A stretch of 6,253 nt of DNA from Methylococcales bacterium (GTDB taxonomy: Bacteria; Pseudomonadota; Gammaproteobacteria; Methylococcales; Methylomonadaceae), in NCBI GenBank assembly GCA_023144875.1, contig JAGLEW010000008.1, forward strand, positions 1-6,253, given 5' to 3'. Below are positions 1 to 5,191 of the stretch, piece after piece (the stretch's first letter is position 1; every line of letters starts with the position of its first letter). A program made the position numbers and the translations under genes. The notes beneath the pieces are model-generated. The model had not been told where the DNA came from. It saw nothing but the letters and a program-made list of their open reading frames with translations, and made no database searches.

Positions 1-512
1 GAAACCGCTTTTCCATGAATAAAGATATTGGTTCCCGGTTCGTCTCGGTTTTCATTGTTTGCCTGTATTAAATCAAACTCATTCGGATAGTTGATTTTCA
101 TCGATAAATGATAGGCGCTATTCGGATTTAACAATACTAATTTATAAATGCCTTCAGGAACTTGTTTGTCACCTTCTCTAAGCTTAGGCCCTTTCATACC
201 GCTGAGTTTTTGAATATTATAAGAACGAATATATTTATAGATTTCATCCTTCGGGTTACTTGCCCACACTTCCAATACCCCTTCTTCTTTCATCGCTAAA
301 AAAGTCACTTTTTCAGGTGGATATTCAAGGTTAGCTTGCTCAAAATACGGACGAATTTTATCCCTTGCGACAAGAGGATCAAACGGCGTTAACTTTTCAA
401 TGCCTTGGTCGTCTCTATTTTCAGAAGGTGGTGGTACATGATGCCCATAAAAATAAAGCGCTAAGACGCTGCTAATAATGACACTTGTGCTAATGAATTC
501 TTTGGGTTTCAC
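1..512 (-). CDS. YafK/DpaA-like L,D-transpeptidase (YkuD fold), N-terminal part; C-terminus beyond the left edge
   Basis: This gene reads leftward off the window, leaving 170 complete codons. I start it at the GTG at 512-510. An AAGG lies 11 nt upstream, the frame has no nearby ATG, and a membrane segment follows at once. Residues 1-5 are basic/polar, residues 6-22 form a hydrophobic segment (FISTSVIISSVLALYFY) without an obvious AxA cleavage site, so a signal anchor is likely, and a proline-rich linker follows. The family evidence is the stretch GPKLREGDKQVPEGIY at about residues 108-123, then NPNSAYHLSM, NYPNEFD and IFIHG with H166-G167. This order is typical of YafK/DpaA proteins in the YkuD superfamily. 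The catalytic Ser-x-Gly-Cys should begin at the last partial codon (TC, probably Ser171), so the cysteine cannot be seen. Family members make or break meso-diaminopimelate links in periplasmic peptidoglycan, including detaching Braun lipoprotein in the case of DpaA. Which reaction applies here is not determinable. It is divergent from the VWA gene. Confidence 0.85.
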   Translation of the reverse strand, partial: MKPKEFISTSVIISSVLALYFYGHHVPPPSENRDDQGIEKLTPFDPLVARDKIRPYFEQANLEYPPEKVTFLAMKEEGVLEVWASNPKDEIYKYIRSYNIQKLSGMKGPKLREGDKQVPEGIYKLVLLNPNSAYHLSMKINYPNEFDLIQANNENRDEPGTNIFIHGKAV

Positions 513-646
513 AGTTGAATCTACCTTATATAAAAATAAATTAATCGTTACTTGCTGATTTTTTATGACGAGGTGGTGCAAGTTTTAGCCCTAATTATGG
601 AACTACTTTCAGTCAATGAGGGGGGTATTTTTTGTATTTGTGATGT

Positions 647-665
647 GATAACGAAAATGATTTAT
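647..665 (+). promoter_or_regulatory. Weak Fur-box-like sequence
   Basis: The 19-mer starting GATAACGAAAATG matches the classical Fur consensus (three GATAAT-type hexamers) at 13 of 19 positions by hand count. The first two hexamers, GATAAC and GAAAAT, each match at 5 of 6, while the right-hand ATTATC half is poor. Such matches arise by chance in AT-rich DNA, and no iron-related gene is visible nearby, so this is only a candidate. Confidence 0.15.
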
Positions 666-689
666 TGAGTCTATAGACTATGTGTCATT
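656..689. repeat. Perfect 12-bp palindrome nested in shorter inverted arms; possible operator
   Basis: AGTCTATAGACT at 668-679 is a perfect 12-bp inverted repeat. It is flanked by a second pair of arms, AATGA at 656-660 and TCATT at 685-689, which are slightly off-centre (7 and 5 nt spacers). A symmetrical site of this size suits a dimeric regulator. A TTGAGT hexamer at 665-670, followed 18 bp later by TATTTT at 689-694, could be a weak sigma-70 promoter with the palindrome in its spacer. No T-tract immediately follows the palindrome, and the core is AT-rich, so a terminator is less likely. Confidence 0.35.
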
Positions 690-734
690 ATTTTTGCCTT
701 TTTGAGGGTTTATTAGTGATCATAAAAGTCGTTT

Positions 735-764
735 GTGGGTAAATAGAATCTCATTCGTGGGTAA
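735..764 (+). repeat. Direct repeat pair GTGGGTAA, 22 bp apart; possible activator site
   Basis: GTGGGTAA occurs at 735-742 and again at 757-764, in the wider form TTnGTGGGTAA both times. The start-to-start distance is 22 bp, about two helical turns, so both copies face the same side of the DNA. The second copy covers the place where a -35 box would sit for the -10 at 781-786. This geometry resembles sites of activators that bind tandem repeats, such as many response regulators. The regulator is unknown and not encoded in the window. Confidence 0.35.
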
Positions 765-777
765 TCGTAAATTAATC

Positions 778-786
778 TGTTATAAG
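778..786 (+). promoter_or_regulatory. Extended -10 promoter element for the VWA gene
   Basis: TGTTATAAG contains the TGn extension followed by TATAAG, five of six matches to the sigma-70 -10 consensus TATAAT. The hexamers 16-18 bp upstream do not resemble TTGACA, which fits an extended -10 promoter or one needing an activator at the GTGGGTAA repeats. Transcription would start near 792-794 and give a leader of nearly 50 nt before the ATG at 841. Confidence 0.45.
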
Positions 787-803
787 GCTGGTTTTACACT
801 ACT

Positions 804-854
804 ATGAAAAGATTATTTCCTTATTTTTTTGGAGTTGGGTATGTCTTTGTTTAA
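804..854 (+). other. 16-codon upstream reading frame overlapping the VWA start, with a T7 tract
   Basis: The ATG at 804 opens a short frame encoding MKRLFPYFFGVGYVFV, stopping with TAA at 852-854, 11 nt past the VWA start at 841. It lies in a different frame from the VWA gene. It has no good ribosome binding site, since the nearest AAGG (784-787) is 16 nt away. Seven T residues at 824-830 lie within it, and removing one T would join MKRLFPYF to the VWA frame. It could be chance, a short leader peptide, or the displaced N-terminus of the VWA protein. Confidence 0.25.
831..834 (+). promoter_or_regulatory. Ribosome binding site GGAG for the VWA gene
   Basis: GGAG ends 6 nt before the ATG at 841. 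It supports that ATG over the in-frame TTG at 829, which would place the start codon on top of this site. Confidence 0.65.
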
Positions 855-2244
855 TTATCCCGTGATCGGTTTTTTTATTGCCTTATTAGCGGTTAATGTG
901 AATGTTAACGCGGGGGAAGCGATTAAAATAACGGGGGCGCTTTCTCAAACTAAATTGCTTCAACAAGGAGCTAACGTGGTTTATATGGATGTCATTATCA
1001 AAGGCCCTAAAAAAATGCGGCAAAAAACGATGACACGAGCAACAGATATGATGATTGTTTTGGATCGAAGTGCTTCAATGGTATCGGATAATAAAATGTT
1101 GTTTGCAAAAAAGGCGATTCAAGATGTATTGGCACGATTAAACCCTCAAGACCGCTTTTCATTAATTTCTTTTTCAAGTACCAGTGTTGTACATTCAAAA
1201 TTGGTTAATATGAATGCAGACACCCGCGATATGTTGAGTCATGTGGTTAAAAATATTGGGACAGATGGCTCAACTAATATGGGGGATGGGTTGTTAAATG
1301 CATTATCTTTAATGAGCGACAATGAAAGTACACATCTTAAAAAAATCTTATTACTCTCTGATGGACAAGTGAATCAAGGGATTGAAGCCCCTGCAAAATT
1401 GGCGGAAATTGTGACTAAAATTACCAAAACAGGCACAGTGGTTTCTACGATTGGTATGGGTTTAGGGTTTAATGAAAGCTTATTAGCGAGCTTGGCAGAT
1501 TATGGCATGGGGCATTATTCCTATCTTGAAAAATTGTCTGGCTTAGGGGATATTTTAGAAAAAGATTTAACCGATACGCGCACTATTTTTGCCACAGGAA
1601 GTACGCTTGATATTACGCTAGGCAAAGGTATGATGGTGATTGATGCCAGCGGTTATCCTATGACTAAGATTGATGACAATACTGTTCGTGTGACTACGGG
1701 ACAGATTTTAAATAACAGTGATAAACACTTTGTGATTACGTTTAACGTGCCTGTGAATAATCTTGGGGTCATGGCACTAGGAACGATGGAATTAAATTAT
1801 CAATCGGAAAATAAAAGCTTTAAGTCGCACTTATCGGGCGATAAACCCTTAGATATTACGATCGTTGAACCTCATCGCCGTGATGAACTGACTAACTCGA
1901 TCAATAAAGCGGTGTATAAAAAAGCATGGATCTCTAATAATGCAGGCATTATGAATAAATCCGTGAGTCAATCCATTCGTCTTGGCAATAAAGCGCAAGC
2001 AAAAAAATCATTGGCTGATTATGAAGCCGCGCTTAATAAAGCTGAAAAAGAAGGGGGAATTATTTTAAATGATGTTAAAAATAAAGCTGAATTGCAAAAA
2101 ATATCCGATGAAATCGACGAGGCTTTTGAAGGGTCTGAAAATTCACAAGCGGTTAAACGAAACCGAGCGTCTAAAAGTATTCAAATGAAATCGATCAAAA
2201 AACAACGCAGTTTGAATTTTAAAAGTAGTCCCGATAACTTTTAA
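841..2244 (+). CDS. Exported von Willebrand factor type A (VWA) domain protein with intact MIDAS
   Basis: The predicted protein has 467 residues from the ATG at 841, chosen for the GGAG 6 nt upstream. Residues 1-24 look like a signal peptide: a hydrophobic stretch GFFIALLAV then VNVNA, with likely cleavage before Gly25. The n-region has no Lys or Arg, which is unusual. The VWA domain spans roughly residues 70-245. All three MIDAS elements are present: DxSxS as D75-R-S77-A-S79, Thr145 in GSTNMG, and Asp174 in LLLSDGQ. It should therefore bind a divalent metal and may engage a protein ligand in the periplasm or at the surface. Residues about 250-340 look beta-rich. About 345-435 are charged and probably helical, and the last 25 residues are strongly basic. 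I see no C-terminal membrane segment, LPxTG or autotransporter domain. Ligand and role are unknown. It is divergent from the L,D-transpeptidase, and 46 bp separate it from the dehydrogenase gene with no visible terminator. Confidence 0.88.
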   Translation: MSLFNYPVIGFFIALLAVNVNVNAGEAIKITGALSQTKLLQQGANVVYMDVIIKGPKKMRQKTMTRATDMMIVLDRSASMVSDNKMLFAKKAIQDVLARLNPQDRFSLISFSSTSVVHSKLVNMNADTRDMLSHVVKNIGTDGSTNMGDGLLNALSLMSDNESTHLKKILLLSDGQVNQGIEAPAKLAEIVTKITKTGTVVSTIGMGLGFNESLLASLADYGMGHYSYLEKLSGLGDILEKDLTDTRTIFATGSTLDITLGKGMMVIDASGYPMTKIDDNTVRVTTGQILNNSDKHFVITFNVPVNNLGVMALGTMELNYQSENKSFKSHLSGDKPLDITIVEPHRRDELTNSINKAVYKKAWISNNAGIMNKSVSQSIRLGNKAQAKKSLADYEAALNKAEKEGGIILNDVKNKAELQKISDEIDEAFEGSENSQAVKRNRASKSIQMKSIKKQRSLNFKSSPDNF

Positions 2245-2290
2245 CCCCCGTATTTTTACTAACCATTGTTTCAATATTAGGAGCATTACC

Positions 2291-3598
2291 ATGAAAACCG
2301 AAACTTTTGACCCTGTTGCGATCAGTGAGCAACAATTTAATAAAGCCGCCGCTTACATTACGGGTTTAAAAGCAGGTTTGATTGATTATTTAAAGTATCC
2401 TAATCAAACGCATATTATTCATTTTCCTGTGGAAATGGATGATGGCTCAATTGAGACCATTCAATGTTTTCGGGTGATTCATAATCGTATTTTTGGTCCA
2501 AGTAAAGGCGGCATTCGATACCATCTGGATGTGAATCAAGCCGAAGTAACTTCATTGGCAAAATTGATGACATGGAAATGTGCATTAGTGGGCATTCCTT
2601 TTGGTGGTGCGAAAGGAGGTGTGGTTTGTAATACCAAAGTATTGAGCCAAAATGAATTGCAACGCATTACCCGACGGTTTACGTTTGAATTATCCAAGGT
2701 GATCGCGCCTCAATCGGATATTCCTGCGCCCGATATGTACACCAACGAGCAAACAATGGCATGGATTTATGATACTTATAATGGACTTAACCCTGGACAT
2801 AATAATTACCCTGTAGTGACTGGCAAGCCGATTGGTTTAGGCGGTTCTCTGGGACGACGAGAAGCAACAGGATTGGGCTGTTTATTTGCCACCCAGCAAT
2901 TTTTATCCAAAGCGCTGATTCCTTCTATTTTAGAATTAAAAGATACCCGTGTGGCGATTCAAGGGTTTGGTAATGTGGGCGCGGTGGCGGCGAAAGCCTT
3001 TTATAAGCAAGGCGCAAAAATTGTGGCACTAAGTGATAGTTCGGGCGGAATTTATTCGGAACAAGGTTTGAATCCTTATGAGGTAATGGCGTTTAAACAA
3101 GAAAATGGCACAGTTGTTGGTGTCCCGAATACGAAAATCGTAAGCAATGAGGCATTATTAGAAGTTGATTGTGATATTTTAATTCCTGCGGCGACCGCAT
3201 TTCAAATTCATCATGCCAATGCCAAACAAATTAAGGCAAAATTAATTGTAGAAGCGGCTAATAACCCCACCACTCCTGCGGCGGATGCTATTTTACAGCG
3301 TCGAGGTGTTTATGTTATTCCTGATATTTTAGCCAATGCAGGAGGCGTGACGGTGAGCTATTTTGAATGGGTTCAAAATCATGCGAATGAGCAATGGGCG
3401 CTTGAAACTGTCAATGAAAAATTGCAAAAGAAAATGGCAGCCGCGGTCGACTTGGTGTTTGATTATTGGCAAAATTATTCATTTTCCCCAAACGATGCCT
3501 TGATTAAAGCGTCGGAACCTAATTTTAGAACCATTGCTTTAGTGATCGCGATTAAGCGGGTTGCGGATGCGACTCTATTGCGTGGAATTTGGCCTTAA
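2291..3598 (+). CDS. Glu/Leu/Phe/Val dehydrogenase family protein, most likely glutamate dehydrogenase
   Basis: At 435 residues this has the normal length of the hexameric family, which catalyses reversible oxidative deamination of L-glutamate to 2-oxoglutarate and ammonia in the cytoplasm. AGGAG at 2279-2283 ends 7 nt before the ATG. The dimerisation/substrate domain covers about residues 1-190, with GPSKGGIRYH (K72), TWK (K96), the signature PFGGAKGGV with catalytic K108, and PAPDMYTNEQ with the likely catalytic D148. The Rossmann domain follows, with GFGNVG at 225-230, D249 at the end of the second strand, EAANNPTTP at 321-329 and GGVTVSYFEW with S356. K72 and S356 occupy the positions that hold the glutamate side-chain carboxylate in clostridial glutamate dehydrogenase. 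Leucine dehydrogenases lack them, so glutamate is the likely substrate. D249 hints at NAD+ rather than NADP+, which is weaker evidence. The protein is not of the E. coli GdhA subgroup. No residue I checked is missing. Confidence 0.95.
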   Translation: MKTETFDPVAISEQQFNKAAAYITGLKAGLIDYLKYPNQTHIIHFPVEMDDGSIETIQCFRVIHNRIFGPSKGGIRYHLDVNQAEVTSLAKLMTWKCALVGIPFGGAKGGVVCNTKVLSQNELQRITRRFTFELSKVIAPQSDIPAPDMYTNEQTMAWIYDTYNGLNPGHNNYPVVTGKPIGLGGSLGRREATGLGCLFATQQFLSKALIPSILELKDTRVAIQGFGNVGAVAAKAFYKQGAKIVALSDSSGGIYSEQGLNPYEVMAFKQENGTVVGVPNTKIVSNEALLEVDCDILIPAATAFQIHHANAKQIKAKLIVEAANNPTTPAADAILQRRGVYVIPDILANAGGVTVSYFEWVQNHANEQWALETVNEKLQKKMAAAVDLVFDYWQNYSFSPNDALIKASEPNFRTIALVIAIKRVADATLLRGIWP

Positions 3599-3694
3599 TC
3601 ACAAAATTTTATTTTTTTGCTCATACAATAAAAAAAATGCATTAAAATTAGCCACTGAGACCGAACTTTTAACTTTTTTTATTTAAAATGCCTT
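3599..3694 (+). promoter_or_regulatory. Very AT-rich gap before tldD; probable promoter region
   Basis: This 96-bp gap is mostly A and T runs and is longer than the 46- and 51-bp gaps elsewhere in the row. Candidate -10 hexamers are TACAAT at 3624-3629 and TAAAAT at 3643-3648. Neither has a good -35 at 16-18 bp, and TTGCTC at 3617-3622 is 20 bp from the second. An all A-T inverted repeat (3611-3618 with 3631-3638) lacks the G-C pairs of a terminator. A separate tldD-pmbA transcript is plausible, but read-through from the dehydrogenase gene cannot be excluded. Confidence 0.3.
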
Positions 3695-3705
3695 ATGCCT
3701 ACTGA
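3688..3705 (+). other. Five-codon reading frame overlapping the tldD start
   Basis: ATG at 3688 opens a frame encoding MPYAY and ends with TGA at 3703-3705, spanning the tldD ATG at 3695 in another frame. Neither ATG has a Shine-Dalgarno sequence. It could compete with or couple to tldD initiation, but chance overlap in a short AT-rich leader is the simplest explanation. Confidence 0.15.
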
Positions 3706-5140
3706 ACTATTAAAACGCGCTCAAGATGTACTGCTTTCTCCAAGTGGATTACATGAGCTACACATTGACCAAGTCATGAATCAATTGCTTTCTGCCAAAG
3801 TGGATATGGCGGATATTTATTTTCAATCCAGCCATTATGAATCATGGGTACTGGAGTCGGGGATTATTAAAGAAGGCAGTTACAATATTGAAAAAGGCGC
3901 TGGCATTCGAGCGGTGTCGGGTGATAAAACAGGCTTTGCCTACAGTGATAATATTGAATTATCCACGTTATTAGAAGCGACCAATCATGTAAAAGCGATT
4001 GTACGCCAAGGACAAAATGCCCAGTCTAATGTTAAGTCTACCTCAACATGGAAACATGTTTATCCTCATAATAATCCCTTAAGTGTTTTTTCAGATCCTC
4101 AAAAAATTGATTTATTACAGCGGGTTGATCGAGAAACGCGCAAATTAGATTCACGGATAGAAGAGGTGATTGTTAGTCTTTCTGGAGTTTATGAACATGT
4201 TTTAATTGCCATGCAAGATGGGTCGTTAGCTGCTGATATTCGTCCGCTGGTGCGAATGAATGTAACCGTGATTGTGGAAGATAAGGGACAACGAGAACAA
4301 GGCAGTATGGGCGGCGGATCACGCACGGATTATCATTATTTTATGCACGAAGAACGCGCATTGAGCTATGGGCGTGAGGCAGTTCGGCAAGCGTTAGTTA
4401 ATTTAGAAGCGGTTGATGCCCCTGCTGGAAATATGACCGTGGTTTTAGGCTCAGGCTGGCCAGGTATTTTATTACATGAAGCGATTGGACACGGCTTGGA
4501 GGGGGATTTTAATCGAAAAGGCACATCCGCTTTTAGTGGTAAAATTGGGACGCGTGTTGCCTCAGATTTATGCACCATTGTTGACGATGGTACCTTGGAA
4601 AATCGGCGGGGTTCACTGAGTATTGATGATGAAGGCACTCCGACTGAAAAGACCGTCTTAATTGAAAAAGGAATTTTAAAAGGTTATATGCAGGATAAAT
4701 TAAATGCAGGTTTGATGAACGATCAATTAACGGGCAATGGACGGCGTGAATCTTATGCTTATTTACCCATGCCGCGCATGACCAATACGTATATGTTGGC
4801 GGGAGAATCAGAACCTGATGAGATTATTGCCTCGGTTAAAAAGGGGGTATATGCCAAAAATTTTGGCGGTGGACAAGTCGATATTACCTCTGGAAAATTT
4901 GTTTTCTCAACCACTGAAGCCTATTTAATTGAAAATGGAAAAATCACTCGCCCTGTCAAAGGCGCAACCTTAATTGGTAATGGACCTGAGGTCTTAACCA
5001 AAGTGTCAATGGTCGGCAATGATTTAGCCTTAGATAGTGGCGTTGGTATGTGTGGAAAAGAAGGGCAAAGTGTGCCTGTAGGCGTTGGACAACCAACCTT
5101 AAAAATTGATGGTTTAACCGTAGGAGGGACTCATGTGTAA
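3695..5140 (+). CDS. tldD: TldD, zinc metallopeptidase subunit of the TldD/TldE complex
   Basis: The protein has 481 residues, the same length as I recall for E. coli TldD, and is collinear with it throughout. TldD pairs with TldE (PmbA) in a cytoplasmic peptidase that degrades unfolded peptides, such as antitoxin CcdA, and trims microcin B17 in enterobacteria. The HExxxH zinc motif is intact as H261-E262-x3-H266 in LLHEAIGHGLEGDFNRKGTS, and C453 in GMCGKEGQS is the likely third zinc ligand. Other conserved blocks include YFQSSHYESWVLE (42-54), GSYNIEKGAGIRAVSG, IDDEGTP, GNGRRESYAYLPMPRMTNTY (347-366), and NFGGGQVDITSGKFVFST. ATG 3695 is the only usable start, since the frame has a stop at 3656-3658 and no other ATG follows it. 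No Shine-Dalgarno sequence precedes the start, unlike its neighbours. The pmbA gene follows after 51 bp with no terminator, so the two are probably one operon. Confidence 0.97.
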   Translation: MPTELLKRAQDVLLSPSGLHELHIDQVMNQLLSAKVDMADIYFQSSHYESWVLESGIIKEGSYNIEKGAGIRAVSGDKTGFAYSDNIELSTLLEATNHVKAIVRQGQNAQSNVKSTSTWKHVYPHNNPLSVFSDPQKIDLLQRVDRETRKLDSRIEEVIVSLSGVYEHVLIAMQDGSLAADIRPLVRMNVTVIVEDKGQREQGSMGGGSRTDYHYFMHEERALSYGREAVRQALVNLEAVDAPAGNMTVVLGSGWPGILLHEAIGHGLEGDFNRKGTSAFSGKIGTRVASDLCTIVDDGTLENRRGSLSIDDEGTPTEKTVLIEKGILKGYMQDKLNAGLMNDQLTGNGRRESYAYLPMPRMTNTYMLAGESEPDEIIASVKKGVYAKNFGGGQVDITSGKFVFSTTEAYLIENGKITRPVKGATLIGNGPEVLTKVSMVGNDLALDSGVGMCGKEGQSVPVGVGQPTLKIDGLTVGGTHV

Positions 5141-5178
5141 ATTATCCCACTCTACTTTTTCAATCAAACCTATCTTAC

Positions 5179-5183
5179 AGGAG
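5179..5183 (+). promoter_or_regulatory. Ribosome binding site AGGAG fixing the GTG start of pmbA
   Basis: AGGAG ends 8 nt before the GTG at 5192. No in-frame ATG lies nearby, so this site is the main support for a GTG start. The leader (AGGAGCGTTAACC) closely resembles that of the dehydrogenase gene (AGGAGCATTACC). Confidence 0.7.
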
Positions 5184-5191
5184 CGTTAACC

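Larger units (their letters stand above)
513..840. other. Divergent intergenic control region between the L,D-transpeptidase and VWA genes
   Basis: This AT-rich stretch of 328 bases has no convincing protein gene on either strand and no RNA gene I recognise. It must carry the promoters of both flanking genes. Reading left to right it contains a possible 5-bp inverted repeat (CTTGC 551-555 with GCAAG 578-582), a Fur-like 19-mer at 647-665, a perfect palindrome at 668-679, two copies of GTGGGTAA at 735-742 and 757-764, an extended -10 element at 778-786, a 16-codon upstream reading frame starting at 804, and the GGAG ribosome binding site at 831-834. For the leftward gene I found no convincing -35/-10 pair. 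A TTGCAC on the minus strand (581-576) has no matching -10 at normal spacing. Confidence 0.7.

Noticed and set aside
524..530. TATAAG on the minus strand as a -10 for the L,D-transpeptidase gene
   Set aside because: Transcription would begin only about 5 nt before the GTG and remove the AAGG site. The AAGG is more likely the ribosome binding site.
829..840. TTG at 829 as start of the VWA gene
   Set aside because: It would overlap its own GGAG site, and no other ribosome binding site precedes it. ATG 841 has the proper 6-nt spacing.
1007..1198. Open frame of 63 codons on the minus strand
   Set aside because: It lies wholly inside the VWA domain coding sequence, resembles no known family and lacks a ribosome binding site.
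2245..2290. Terminator or promoter between the VWA and dehydrogenase genes
   Set aside because: The short gap contains no stem-loop with a T run and no recognisable -35/-10 pair. Only the AGGAG ribosome binding site is visible.
3603..3640. Possible rho-independent terminator after the dehydrogenase gene
   Set aside because: The inverted repeat is only A-T pairs (T run against A run) with a 12-nt loop and no G-C stem, so it would be too weak.
4366..4638. Open frame of 90 codons on the minus strand
   Set aside because: It is antisense to the most conserved part of tldD, including the zinc motif. Strong coding constraint on the other strand explains the open frame.
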